Below are positions 17,799 through 27,875 of a stretch of 51,931 nucleotides of DNA, piece after piece; position 1 is the first letter of the stretch, and every line of letters begins with the position of its first letter. Origin of the DNA: Lachnospiraceae bacterium (GTDB lineage Bacteria; Bacillota; Clostridia; Lachnospirales; Lachnospiraceae); NCBI GenBank assembly GCA_017518735.1, contig JAFWTY010000011.1:1-51931 (forward strand), in the 5' to 3' direction. The notes under the pieces were generated by a model. The model was not told the DNA's origin, did no database searches, and saw only the letters and a list, made by a program, of their open reading frames with translations. Position numbers and translations under genes: made by a program.

Positions 17799-17850
17799 GT
17801 ATCTTTCCTCTTAAACTCAAAAAATGCAGTATTTCACATCTGCCATACCC

Positions 17851-17880
17851 AGCATAACCGATTCGCCAAAAGTATGTTAA
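17851..17880 (-). promoter_or_regulatory. probable promoter of the efflux operon
   Basis: On the minus strand, TTAACA (17880-17875), an 18-bp spacer, and TATGCT (17856-17851). Both boxes are weaker than consensus, as expected for an activated promoter. The first of three phased repeats starts 6 bp upstream of the -35 box. Confidence 0.5.
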
Positions 17881-17886
17881 TAATTT

Positions 17887-17935
17887 GTCGCAAATGGAAC
17901 ATAAATTGTCGCAAGTTGTGTTTCACCCGTCGTAA
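17887..17935. promoter_or_regulatory. three 21-bp-phased direct repeats, likely activator site
   Basis: GTCGCAA at 17887-17893, GTCGCAA at 17908-17914 and GTCGTAA at 17929-17935 recur at exactly 21-bp intervals, each preceded by T or C. Two helical turns per repeat place them on one face of the DNA. LytTR-family regulators are known to bind 9-bp direct repeats with 12-bp gaps, the same 21-bp period. No LytTR gene is present in the window. Confidence 0.6.
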
Positions 17936-17942
17936 ACGGAAC

Positions 17943-17970
17943 AAAAAAAGCAGGAGTTTTCACTCCTGCT
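17943..17970 (-). terminator. terminator after guaB
   Basis: A 9-bp stem AGCAGGAGT / ACTCCTGCT with TTTC loop (17949-17970) is followed on the minus strand by a run of T (complement of 17943-17948). It lies 29 bp past the guaB stop. Confidence 0.85.
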
Positions 17971-17998
17971 TTTCTCTATTCTCAAGGCTTTCCCTGCC

Positions 17999-19477
<1,479 letters not shown>

Positions 19478-19499
19478 TTATTCTATATATTTTTAATTA

Positions 19500-20006
19500 T
19501 TATCTTAACTTAACCTTGCTCGGAATTCCGGTCCGGATTGCCTGAATCATGTCTTCGTTAAAGGAAAAATACACTTTCCTCTTTCCTTCATAATACATCA
19601 CATATAGTTTCAGTTCATCCGTATCGGGTAACAGAGTGGAATAATCCGTTTCAGCCGCCTGGCGATTTTTGTAATTATCCAGAGAGGAGGAATCTGCAAT
19701 CGCTACAATCTCCGCTTTCTCCAGGTCAAAAACTTCGACCTTCTTGCGTTTCTCCAGATTGTAAATACGGTCCACGCGGATTTCCTTATCCAGATATGTA
19801 TAGGCATACTCCACAACTCTGCGGCGAAAATAAACTATATAAGAAAGAATGCCGCAAAGCACGGCACCTAATAAAAAATACCATTTATTAATAAAAATGG
19901 CACTGACAACGGACAGCACCGCAAGACCGATGAAGGCAAAACCAAGGAATTTATTTGCCTTATTCTCATCCTGTCTGATTAGCAGTTCCTGATAAGTATT
20001 GGTCAT
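19500..20006 (-). CDS. small membrane protein, unknown
   Basis: 168 aa with two transmembrane helices close together (FLGFAFIGLAVLSVVSAIF and WYFLLGAVLCGILSYIVYF, residues 21-60). A soluble domain of about 105 residues follows, predicted on the inside, with the motif KKVEVFDLEKAEIVAIADSS. The layout recalls the YcxB-like protein at 7446, but the sequences differ. The gene ends 40 bp before guaB and may be read with it. No function can be assigned. Confidence 0.65.
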   Translation of the reverse strand: MTNTYQELLIRQDENKANKFLGFAFIGLAVLSVVSAIFINKWYFLLGAVLCGILSYIVYFRRRVVEYAYTYLDKEIRVDRIYNLEKRKKVEVFDLEKAEIVAIADSSSLDNYKNRQAAETDYSTLLPDTDELKLYVMYYEGKRKVYFSFNEDMIQAIRTGIPSKVKLR

Positions 20007-20086
20007 TTTAAGTCTCTGTCCTGTTCTTTTCTAAAAAACGATTTTTTCCATTCTATTACACTTATCGCACTAAGTCAATAATGAAA

Positions 20087-20110
20087 ATGGGGGATTTTTC
20101 AATCCCCCAT
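20087..20110 (-). terminator. terminator after the uracil permease gene
   Basis: A 10-bp perfect stem, ATGGGGGATT / AATCCCCCAT, with loop TTTC, lies 7 bp after the stop codon. The minus strand continues with TTTCATT, a modest U-tract. Confidence 0.75.
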
Positions 20111-20117
20111 AAATCGC

Positions 20118-21536
20118 TTATTCTTGCTTGTTATCAACGCCCGAAGCCAGGCCTTCCTCGTCTTTGCCCTTCTTCAAAATCAGGTTGGTAATGATACCGA
20201 GAATCAAAGCGCAGGCAACTTCCGTAATCTGTACATCACCGAAGTTAACTGTCAGACCGCCGATACCGGCAATAAAGATTACCGAAACAACGAAAAGGTT
20301 TTTGTTCTTATTTAAGTCAACATTCTGAATCATCTTCAGACCGGATACCGCGATGAATCCGTAAAGAGCCATGCAGACACCGCCCATGACGCAGGACGGG
20401 ATGGAATTAACGAATGCAACGAACGGTGCAAAGAACGAAATGAGAATTGCGCCGATTGCAGCTGCAATGATTGTCCATACGGAAGCGTTCTTTGTAATTG
20501 CCACGCAACCGATTGACTCGCCGTATGTGGTGTTCGGGCAGCCACCGAAGAAAGCGCCGACCATGGATCCGACACCATCACCCATAAGGGTACGATGAAG
20601 ACCGGGATCTACAAGAAGATCTTTTTCAATAATGGAAGAAATATTCTTATGGTCAGCAATATGCTCTGCAAATACTACAAATGCCACGGGAATGTATGCA
20701 GCAAGAATGGTTCCGATATAGGAACCGTCCACTCCTTCAAATCCGCCGAAGGCTTTCATAAACGTAAATTCCGGAACCTGGAAGAAGGTCTTTAACGTAA
20801 CGCCGTCCTTTACAAGATCTCCGAACGGAGAGAAGTCCAGCACGAGAAGTTCGTCCGCACCGGTTTTGGAGCCGAAGAACGTAAGCATAAATGCGAAAAC
20901 ATAACCGGCAAAAATACCGAAAATAAACGGAATCAGTTTTCCGGTCTTTCTTCCGTAAACGGAACAAAGGATTGTAACAAACAGACACAGAAGGCCGCAG
21001 CCAAGTGCTGCATAAACGCTGGTGGTCGGGAATGCTCCGGAAGTAAGATCGCCGATTGCATTTCCTGCAAGGCTTAAACCGATAATGGAAACCGTAGGTC
21101 CGATAACAACCGCAGGCATCAGGATGTTAATCCACTTTACTCCGAGCAGTTTAACAAAAACAGCAATTACCACATATACAAGACCTGCCGCAAAGGCACC
21201 GATGATAAGTCCGACAAATCCAACGCTGACGCTGACCGCGCCTGCAAAAGCCGAAACCATGGAACCGATGAACGCGAAGGAAGATCCCAAAAATACCGGG
21301 CTCTTCTTCTTGGTGAAAAGTACATATACCAAAGTACCGACACCTGCACCGAAAAGTGCTGCCGCGGAACTCATTCCGATTGCACCCTCTCCGTATTTTT
21401 CAACAAGAACGGGGTTGGTGTTGATGATAATGGGGACAACCAGAGTTGCCGTCATTATTGCAAGAAGCTGCTGAAGCGCAAAAATAATAAGCGGTCCCAA
21501 TTTGGGTTTGTCGCTTACCTGATAGATCAATTTCAT
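20118..21536 (-). CDS. uraA: uracil permease, NCS2 family
   Basis: About 472 aa starting at the ATG at 21536, which has GGAGGG 8 nt upstream; the longer frame to 21596 lacks such a site. About 14 transmembrane helices are visible. Family motifs include KPKLGPLIIFALQQLLAIM at the N-terminus, FLGSSFAF in the first re-entrant region, GLSLAGNAI, AEHIADHKNISSI and the pore motif CPNTTYGESIG. UraA imports uracil by proton symport. No PyrR-type leader could be recognised upstream. Confidence 0.92.
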   Translation of the reverse strand: MKLIYQVSDKPKLGPLIIFALQQLLAIMTATLVVPIIINTNPVLVEKYGEGAIGMSSAAALFGAGVGTLVYVLFTKKKSPVFLGSSFAFIGSMVSAFAGAVSVSVGFVGLIIGAFAAGLVYVVIAVFVKLLGVKWINILMPAVVIGPTVSIIGLSLAGNAIGDLTSGAFPTTSVYAALGCGLLCLFVTILCSVYGRKTGKLIPFIFGIFAGYVFAFMLTFFGSKTGADELLVLDFSPFGDLVKDGVTLKTFFQVPEFTFMKAFGGFEGVDGSYIGTILAAYIPVAFVVFAEHIADHKNISSIIEKDLLVDPGLHRTLMGDGVGSMVGAFFGGCPNTTYGESIGCVAITKNASVWTIIAAAIGAILISFFAPFVAFVNSIPSCVMGGVCMALYGFIAVSGLKMIQNVDLNKNKNLFVVSVIFIAGIGGLTVNFGDVQITEVACALILGIITNLILKKGKDEEGLASGVDNKQE

Positions 21537-21684
21537 GAATTCATCCCTCCTTATTCTACACACAAACAGAATCTCTCTTCTATTCCGTTTATCCACAAAA
21601 ATTCTATCACAACCTCATATCCCATTCAATAGATAGCGCTCCGTATTTTAATTGTATTTATATTTTCCTACCGTTTTCGTAATA

Positions 21685-21713
21685 TTGACCAAGCCCGGAA
21701 AAAGTACGATAAT
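21685..21713 (+). promoter_or_regulatory. promoter of the 21748-24148 transcript
   Basis: TTGACC (21685-21690), a 17-bp spacer and GATAAT (21708-21713). The start of transcription is expected near 21720, giving a short 5' leader with AGGAAAG before the ATG at 21748. Confidence 0.65.
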
Positions 21714-21747
21714 ACAAATATCGTTTTATTAAAGATAGGAAAGATGA

Positions 21748-22566
21748 ATGAGACTTACCATAGAAGATCTTGAGAAAGAGAAAAAAGAAGAAACCGCGGA
21801 GCCTTCCGTAAAGGAAGAAACTTCCGGTGCCATAAAGGATGCCGTAAAGGAGCAGCGGGAAAAATACTCCGACATGCCTTTTAAAAAGAAGATGAAGAAT
21901 TTCTGGTTCTACCATAAGATCCACTTCTTCATCGCGCTTGCCGTTCTCGGCGTCATTATCTATCTGGTACTGCACTTCACCGTATTCCGTGCCAAAAAAC
22001 TCGCCTTTTCCGTCTACGCGATTAACTGTTACTACGTAAAAGACGTACTCATGGATGCGGAAACTCCGGCCGAGGAATTTGCGCGTAAATTCGCCGAATA
22101 TGAAAACATCGATTTAAATACCTACCGCATCGATTTCAATCACGACATTACGATTGACCTGGAACGTGCTGATACACTGGATCTTGCAAACGACTCCAAC
22201 TTAATCGTAACAGCCGAAAGCCACGAACTGGATGTCATCATGGGTTCCGGAGAACTGGTGGAAACCTACACCAAGAACGCTTTCTATGCCGGTGATCTTG
22301 CAGACTACATGCCTGCGGATTTCTATCAGTTTTTGAAAGAAAACGATTACCTTTACTATTACACAGACAAAAATGATGAGGTTTACGCCATCGGCGTTTA
22401 TCTCAAAGATGCAAAAAGAATGGATGAAATCAACCTCTATCCGGAAGAGACCGGAATCGATCCGGTTGCCGGCATCGTAACAAGCTACTCTACGCGTATC
22501 GATGTGGCCGTTGATTTTTTGGAATATCTATTTGATTATCCTGCCTGTGCGGAGGAAACAGAATGA
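21748..22566 (+). CDS. single-pass membrane protein, unknown
   Basis: 272 aa. An acidic and basic N-terminal stretch of about 55 residues, probably cytoplasmic, precedes one helix (FFIALAVLGVIIYLVLHFTVF, about 70-90). An extracytoplasmic domain of about 180 residues follows, rich in Asp, Glu and Tyr, with patterns such as DLADYMPADFYQFLKEN that resemble solute-binding-like domains of small Clostridial proteins. It overlaps murI by four bases (ATGA), so the two are probably co-translated. No function is known to me. Confidence 0.75.
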   Translation: MRLTIEDLEKEKKEETAEPSVKEETSGAIKDAVKEQREKYSDMPFKKKMKNFWFYHKIHFFIALAVLGVIIYLVLHFTVFRAKKLAFSVYAINCYYVKDVLMDAETPAEEFARKFAEYENIDLNTYRIDFNHDITIDLERADTLDLANDSNLIVTAESHELDVIMGSGELVETYTKNAFYAGDLADYMPADFYQFLKENDYLYYYTDKNDEVYAIGVYLKDAKRMDEINLYPEETGIDPVAGIVTSYSTRIDVAVDFLEYLFDYPACAEETE

Positions 22567-23360
22567 TACTGGATAAAAGCATGCCAATCGGATTCATGGA
22601 TTCCGGACTCGGTGGCATCAGCGTATTAAAAGAAGCAGTCAAATTAATGCCGGAAGAGAATTTCCTTTACTACGGAGATTCCGCGAACGTTCCGTACGGA
22701 AACAAGAAACGCGAAGAGATCAAGCGCCTCACCTTTCATGTAGTGGACATCCTTCTTGCCCAGGGCATCAAAGGTCTTGCGATTGCATGCAATACCGCAA
22801 CCAGCGCAGCCGTAAAGGACCTTCGCATCATGTATCCTGACCTTCCGTTGGTCGGAATCGAACCGGCCATCAAACCCGCGATTGAGCAAAGCAGAGGCGG
22901 ACGCATCCTCGTGATGGCAACGCCGATGACGATTCGTCAGGAAAAATTCCGTCATCTTCTGGAGCAGTACGGAGAAGGCCACGAAGTGGTTTCCGTCCCC
23001 TGTGACGGTCTCGTCGGTTTCGTCGAAAGCTTCATGTTCGATCAGGACCTTCTGGATGTTTACTTCCGCAAAAACTTAGGTCCCTTCGTGACAGACAATA
23101 CGGAAAGTATTGTGCTCGGCTGCACGCACTATCCGTTCTTAAAAGAAAACATTCGCCAGTATTTAAAGACGGAACACGGCAGAGAAGACATCGCCCTTCT
23201 GGACGGCAGTTACGGAACCGCCCGTGAACTTCGGCGCAGACTTGCCGAAAAAGATCTCTTAAAATCCAATACCGGCTGGGAAGGACACGTGGAAATATTA
23301 AACTCCTCCTCCGATACGGAAATGGTGGAAAAAAGCTACGAACTGTTGAATCGCCCTTAA
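22563..23360 (+). CDS. murI: glutamate racemase
   Basis: 265 aa. It converts L- to D-glutamate for peptidoglycan. GFMDSGLGGISVLKE and YYGDSANVPYG begin the protein, the first catalytic Cys is in AIACNTATSA, and the second is in VLGCTHYPFLK, both present. LDGSYGTARELR near the end also fits. Length is normal. The start overlaps the previous gene by four bases, and the DUF6062 gene follows after 23 bp. Confidence 0.96.
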   Translation: MILDKSMPIGFMDSGLGGISVLKEAVKLMPEENFLYYGDSANVPYGNKKREEIKRLTFHVVDILLAQGIKGLAIACNTATSAAVKDLRIMYPDLPLVGIEPAIKPAIEQSRGGRILVMATPMTIRQEKFRHLLEQYGEGHEVVSVPCDGLVGFVESFMFDQDLLDVYFRKNLGPFVTDNTESIVLGCTHYPFLKENIRQYLKTEHGREDIALLDGSYGTARELRRRLAEKDLLKSNTGWEGHVEILNSSSDTEMVEKSYELLNRP

Positions 23361-23383
23361 CGCGGATACGAAAGGAGCTTCGC

Positions 23384-24148
23384 ATGAAAGAAAAACTCTA
23401 TACCATTCCTCTGAACGATGCCGTAAATGCACACGATGAATGTCCATTCTGTTTTGCGGAACGCGAAGTGGAACAGGGACTTTTGGACTTCTGCTTAGGC
23501 TCCGGTTCCTCCTACATGGTCAGCGAAATCCGCGACATTACCGATAAAGAAGGCTTCTGCCGCGTCCACTATAAAAAGATGTTTGACTACGGAAACACCT
23601 TAGGCAACGCCTGGATGTTAAAAACGCATTACATGGCGGTTCGCAAGCAGATGGAGAAAGCAATGGACTCCTACAAGCCCGGCGCAAAGCCCGGACTCTT
23701 TGCCAAAAAGCCCGCCGACGGCGGAATGCGCAACTCCGTGGCTGCCTGGGTCAAGGAAAAAACAGACTCCTGTTACATCTGCAATCAGTTCAAAGAAACC
23801 TACGCAAGATACCTCGACACCTTCGTATATCTCTGGAAAAACGATCCGGCCTTCAAAGAAAAGATCAAAACATCCAAAGGATTCTGTCTGGCGCATTTCG
23901 GTGATCTTTGTGAAGCTGCGGAGAACAAGTTAAATGAAAAAGAGAAGGAAGAACTTTTTGGAATCATCTTCCCTCTCATGAAAGAAAACATGGACAGACT
24001 CCAGGAGGACGTCAACTGGATGATCGAAAAATTCGATCATCGCAACAAAGATGCCGACTGGAAGACCTCCAAGGATGCGATCCAGCGCGGTATGCAGAAA
24101 CTCAAGGGTGGCTATCCCGCCGATCCGGTTTATCAACAGAAGAAATAG
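23384..24148 (+). CDS. DUF6062-family protein with two CxxC...CxxH repeats
   Basis: 254 aa with GGAG ribosome site. No known function. The sequence shows an internal duplication: Cys20-x2-Cys23 then Cys59-x2-His62, and again Cys130-x2-Cys133 then Cys168-x2-His171. The spacing between pair and pair is 35 and 34 residues, and each second pair sits in a GFC(R/L)xH context. Each set of four could hold one zinc or iron. The rest is mostly helical and charged, with no membrane segment. It follows murI on the same transcript and ends at a terminator. Confidence 0.85.
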   Translation: MKEKLYTIPLNDAVNAHDECPFCFAEREVEQGLLDFCLGSGSSYMVSEIRDITDKEGFCRVHYKKMFDYGNTLGNAWMLKTHYMAVRKQMEKAMDSYKPGAKPGLFAKKPADGGMRNSVAAWVKEKTDSCYICNQFKETYARYLDTFVYLWKNDPAFKEKIKTSKGFCLAHFGDLCEAAENKLNEKEKEELFGIIFPLMKENMDRLQEDVNWMIEKFDHRNKDADWKTSKDAIQRGMQKLKGGYPADPVYQQKK

Positions 24149-24157
24149 ACTAAATTC

Positions 24158-24183
24158 AAGGCTCCGGTTTCCCGGAGCCTTTT
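24158..24183 (+). terminator. terminator of the murI transcript
   Basis: A 10-bp perfect stem AAGGCTCCGG / CCGGAGCCTT with loop TTTC, ending in TTTT, 9 bp after the DUF6062 stop codon. Confidence 0.85.
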
Positions 24184-24203
24184 AAATCCTGTCAATATTC
24201 TTT

Positions 24204-24369
24204 TCATAGAGTGGCTGCGACGATAAAAATGTCCGAAGAGGGGCGTTTGCACGAGTGTCGGTCCTTGGGTTCGGTTCTTTCGAACCCTAGTACCGCTACA
24301 CGAGGCGACCGAGCCGAGAGTGCGTCCGCTCTGAGGACATCTTTTTATCGGAGCGTCTTGCCACTATGA
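24204..24369. repeat. 166-bp imperfect inverted repeat, possible MITE-like or structured RNA element
   Basis: The ends TCATAGAGTGGC (24204-24215) and GCCACTATGA (24360-24369) are complementary. Inside, CGATAAAAATGTCC (24231-24244 region) pairs with GGACATCTTTTTATCG (24335-24350 region), and the centre GGGTTCG / CGAACCC (24267-24287) closes a 7-base loop. The arms match unevenly, with bulges. The element fills nearly all of the space between two convergent genes and stops 2 bp from the stop codon of the next gene. No transposase or U-tract is seen. Confidence 0.6.
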
Positions 24370-24371
24370 TT

Positions 24372-25979
24372 CTATCTGTCCCACTTATCACAAAGTGAAT
24401 TAATCTGGTCCGCGAATTTCGCGAGATCCTTGTTGGTGCCGCCTTCGTTATGCGCAATAACCTGTAAGAGGCGGTTTCCTGCGGCGAGGAGGCGTGCAAA
24501 TACTTCGGTGACGCGCTTCTGTCCTGCGGTTTCTTTCTTGACAGCGACAGGTTCCGCTTCGTAGAGGAACTCGTCCGCAATCATATCGAATACGGTTCCG
24601 CTGTAAGGCGCGTAGGTGTTGTGTCCGTATTCGTTGTGCAGATAATCGCAGAATGATTTGATGGTTTCGTCTTCGCCGTGAACGAGGAAAACGCGCTCCG
24701 GCTGTTTTTCAAAACAGTTCACCCAGTCGGTAAGTCCGTTCATATCCGCATGTCCGGAAATACCGGCGAGGATTTCAATATGTGCATTGACTTCGATCAA
24801 TTCTCCGAAGAGTTTGACATCTTCGACTCCGTCCACGAGGGCACGTCCGAGCGTTCCGATTGCCTGATATCCTACGAAGAGGATCGTACATTCCTGTCTC
24901 CAGAGATTATGCTTTAAGTGGTGACGAATACGTCCGGCTTCGCACATACCGGAAGCGGAAAGGATAACCTTCGGCGCCGTATCAAAGTTGATGGCTTTGG
25001 ATTCGTCACTGGTAATCGATAAGTGAAGTCCGGGGAATGTTAAGGGATTGATGCCCTGACGGATCAATTCCATCGCTTCTTCATCATAGCATTCGGAAAT
25101 GTTCTGGCTGAAGATTTCCGTTGCTTCCACGGCCAGAGGGCTGTCTACGTAGACATCAAAATTCTCCCATCCTTCCACCATACGTTCCACCTTGATCTTA
25201 CGAAGGAAGTACAGCATTTCCTGCGTTCTGCCGACTGCAAAAGAAGGAATGACAACGTTTCCGCCACGGTCGAAGGTCTCTTTTAAAATCTTGGTAAGTT
25301 CTGCAACATAGTCGATACGTTCCGTGGAATGCACCCTGTTTCCGTAGGTAGATTCCATTACGACATAGTCGGCTTCCGTTGTCGGAATCGGATTGCGAAG
25401 CAGAGGCTGGTTCGTATTTCCGATATCGCCGGAGAAAACAATCTTTCTCTCCTGCCCTTTTTCCTTTAACCAAAGTTCGATACTTGCGGAACCGAGGAGA
25501 TGTCCGATATCCGTAAAACGGAAGGAGATCTCATCGCAGAGTTCATAGATTTTATCATAGTGGAACGGCACGATTAAACGGATGACACCGTCCGCATCTT
25601 CCATCGTATAAACCGGTTCTCCGGAGTCGATGTTGGCGCCACGTTTTTTCTTTCTCTGCTTCCACTCCGCTTCCTGCATCTGAATGTGTGCACAGTCACG
25701 AAGCATGATGGAACAAAGATCCGCAGTGGCATCCGTCATCAGTACTTTTCCGCGAAAACCTCTCGCAAATAAAAGCGGTAACATACCGGAATGATCGACA
25801 TGCGCATGGGTTAAGAACACATAATCAATGCTCGCTTCATCAAAGGGCAGTTCGGCATTTTCAAAAACATTAATGCCCTGCTCCATTCCGTAATCCACCA
25901 GGACTTTCTTGTTACCTACTTCGATACAGTGACAGCTTCCGGTAACCTCATGGTCCGCTCCGACAAATGTTAGTTTCAT
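24372..25979 (-). CDS. MBL-fold metallo-hydrolase with beta-CASP domain (probable RNase)
   Basis: About 535 aa from the ATG at 25979 (GGGAGG upstream; a GTG precedes it). The metallo-beta-lactamase motif THAHVDHSGMLP lies near residues 56-67; GDIGNTNQPLL and VMESTYGNRVH carry later metal ligands. The beta-CASP domain spans about 240-370, with IPSFAVGRTQEML and LSASGMCEAGRIRHHLKHNL. The RNA-specificity region FLVHGEDETIKSF follows. These features match the archaeal/bacterial CPSF-73-like exonucleases and endonucleases rather than RNase J. About 110 extra C-terminal residues are helical and unassigned. Confidence 0.88.
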   Translation of the reverse strand: MKLTFVGADHEVTGSCHCIEVGNKKVLVDYGMEQGINVFENAELPFDEASIDYVFLTHAHVDHSGMLPLLFARGFRGKVLMTDATADLCSIMLRDCAHIQMQEAEWKQRKKKRGANIDSGEPVYTMEDADGVIRLIVPFHYDKIYELCDEISFRFTDIGHLLGSASIELWLKEKGQERKIVFSGDIGNTNQPLLRNPIPTTEADYVVMESTYGNRVHSTERIDYVAELTKILKETFDRGGNVVIPSFAVGRTQEMLYFLRKIKVERMVEGWENFDVYVDSPLAVEATEIFSQNISECYDEEAMELIRQGINPLTFPGLHLSITSDESKAINFDTAPKVILSASGMCEAGRIRHHLKHNLWRQECTILFVGYQAIGTLGRALVDGVEDVKLFGELIEVNAHIEILAGISGHADMNGLTDWVNCFEKQPERVFLVHGEDETIKSFCDYLHNEYGHNTYAPYSGTVFDMIADEFLYEAEPVAVKKETAGQKRVTEVFARLLAAGNRLLQVIAHNEGGTNKDLAKFADQINSLCDKWDR

Positions 25980-26006
25980 CACGAATCCTCCCTTAGGGAA
26001 ATCATC

Positions 26007-26735
26007 CTACATGAACCATTTTGCAAAAAAACTGAGAATAGCAATCAACGGCGTATCATACGATACCTTGCGTTTGAATCCGGCATCGCAGATTGCTTTG
26101 ATTGCCACATTTCTGGGCGAGTTCATTATGAGTTTTTTCAGAGGAATCACACCGTTGGTGTAACGTTCGCTCTTTTCAAAGAACGGCGTATCCACGGGTC
26201 CCGGGCACACAGCGGTGACATAGATTTTTCTCTTCTTTAATTCTTTGCGAAGAGACTTGGTGAATGATAAGACAAAGGCCTTCGTAGCAGAGTACAGACC
26301 AAAGGATGGAATATGTACATATGCTGCGCTGGAGGCAATCTGAATGATTCTGCTTCCGGCCTTCATATAAGGCAGACAAATAGATGTCATATTGGTAAGT
26401 GCCTCGCAGTTTAAACGAAGCATATTCTTCGCTTCCGCACGGTTCATTTCATCAAAACGCTGATGAAGTCCCTCTCCGGCGCTCTGGAAGAGCATACGGA
26501 TGTTGGGCTTTAACTCTTTTAATACGCCTTCAAAAGCATCCATATCGTCGGAATCCGTAAGATCCATGATAATGATGCGGTTGTTGTGGCGCAGTCTTTT
26601 GGAGAGAATTCTGAGCTTTTCTTCATTTCTTCCGATAATCCAGACTTCGTCAAGGCTTGTGAATCTGTGATCAATTTCAAGCGCTGCTTCCAAGCCGATT
26701 CCGGAAGATGCTCCCGTAATTAATGCTACATTCAT
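26007..26735 (-). CDS. short-chain dehydrogenase/reductase
   Basis: 242 aa, the classical SDR length. The NAD(P)-binding motif TGASSGIG is at residues 7-14, a conserved Asp is in IIMDLTDSDD, the catalytic Ser is in QIASSAAYV, and Tyr and Lys are in YSATKAFVLSF. The substrate cannot be told from sequence. The last residues (LIAILSFFAKWF) are hydrophobic and could tie it to the membrane. It lies 27 bp from the beta-CASP gene and may share its transcript. Confidence 0.88.
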   Translation of the reverse strand: MNVALITGASSGIGLEAALEIDHRFTSLDEVWIIGRNEEKLRILSKRLRHNNRIIIMDLTDSDDMDAFEGVLKELKPNIRMLFQSAGEGLHQRFDEMNRAEAKNMLRLNCEALTNMTSICLPYMKAGSRIIQIASSAAYVHIPSFGLYSATKAFVLSFTKSLRKELKKRKIYVTAVCPGPVDTPFFEKSERYTNGVIPLKKLIMNSPRNVAIKAICDAGFKRKVSYDTPLIAILSFFAKWFM

Positions 26736-26816
26736 GCAAATACCCCCTTGTTATACCCCTGTTTATTCGAAAAAGCTTTCGCCCCCCGGCAAAAGCTTTT
26801 CATTTGCAATCAAATT

Positions 26817-27758
26817 TTACGCATTCTCGTAGAAGGAATAAGTGTCTCCACCCTTCTTTCTTGCGCTCAGCATGGCAAGATCCGCGTAGCCGTAAATCTC
26901 AGCCGCACTGTTTCCGTCCTGCGGGCTCATAACAACGCCGACGCTCGACGTAATGTTCAGTCCGTTCGGAAGCTCCAGTCTTGTATTTTTGACGATGCCT
27001 GCTGCGATACGCTCAGCGACTTCCTTCTCGGTAACATCGTAAAGGCAGATGAAGAATTCATCATCGCCGATTCGGCCTAAGATATCGTCCGCACGAAGAT
27101 GCTTACGAAGAATGTTTACCACATTCACAAGCACCTGGTCGCCCATTTTGTATCCGAACGTTAAGTTTACTTCCTTGAATGTATCAATATCGAGAAGAAT
27201 GTAGGTGTGAATGCTGCCGTCCGAAGTCATCTGGGAAAGGGCACGCATGACACCGTTACGGTTTAAGATACCGGTCAGGTCATCGGTCTCGCTTCCGTAG
27301 ATGGCTTTCTTAAGAAGCACTTTCTCGCCGTCTTCGTTGATGAAAAGAACTTCCACAAGATCCTCGCCGTCTACAACGGTCTCGATGGAGGAGACGTTAA
27401 TCCAGCAATCCTCTTCGTTTTCTTTTACCAAAATATCCAGGTTGCTCAAATCTGTTTTGGAATCAAGGTTTCCTGCGGAAAGATGAGAGAAATATTCTTT
27501 CGCGGAAGCAAGTAACTTCGGCTCGATCGGCCACTTTTGGGAGAGCTTTGAAAAATCTTCAATCTTCTCCGGAATGTCCAGATTCCTGGAGCTTAAGAGC
27601 GTTCCGTCATAGTGAATTAAAGAGCCGTCGGATTTGCGGTATCCGCAAAGGGTGTAATAATCTTCGCATCCGAAACGACTTTTTCTGCGTTCCCCGAACA
27701 TCTGAATGATCTTTGTTACCTGTTCTTTTCCAAACTCCTTTGAAACATTCTCTGCCAT
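26817..27758 (-). CDS. diguanylate cyclase with N-terminal PAS-like region
   Basis: About 313 aa from the ATG at 27758, preceded by AAAGG 8 nt upstream. Residues 1-140 look like a sensory PAS-type segment without helices in the membrane. The cyclase part begins at DDLTGILNRNGVMRAL and has GDDEF in place of GGDEF (accepted in many active enzymes). An I-site RADD lies five residues before it, as product inhibition would need. It should make cyclic-di-GMP in the cytoplasm. The neighbour upstream is an intact phosphodiesterase, so the pair may set a local balance. Confidence 0.85.
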   Translation of the reverse strand: MAENVSKEFGKEQVTKIIQMFGERRKSRFGCEDYYTLCGYRKSDGSLIHYDGTLLSSRNLDIPEKIEDFSKLSQKWPIEPKLLASAKEYFSHLSAGNLDSKTDLSNLDILVKENEEDCWINVSSIETVVDGEDLVEVLFINEDGEKVLLKKAIYGSETDDLTGILNRNGVMRALSQMTSDGSIHTYILLDIDTFKEVNLTFGYKMGDQVLVNVVNILRKHLRADDILGRIGDDEFFICLYDVTEKEVAERIAAGIVKNTRLELPNGLNITSSVGVVMSPQDGNSAAEIYGYADLAMLSARKKGGDTYSFYENA

Positions 27759-27875
27759 TTTTCCCATCCTTTGTTATGCTACTAAATACTTACTGAAATA
27801 TTTCCCCATCTATATTATTGTACCACTTTCGGTGGGTACTTACCATACAAAAATCAATCCGCGAAGAGTCCTCGA

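Noticed and set aside
20037..21660. Pyrimidine (PyrR) attenuator at the uracil permease gene
   Set aside because: No PyrR-binding loop consensus or terminator was seen between the start codon and the upstream region.
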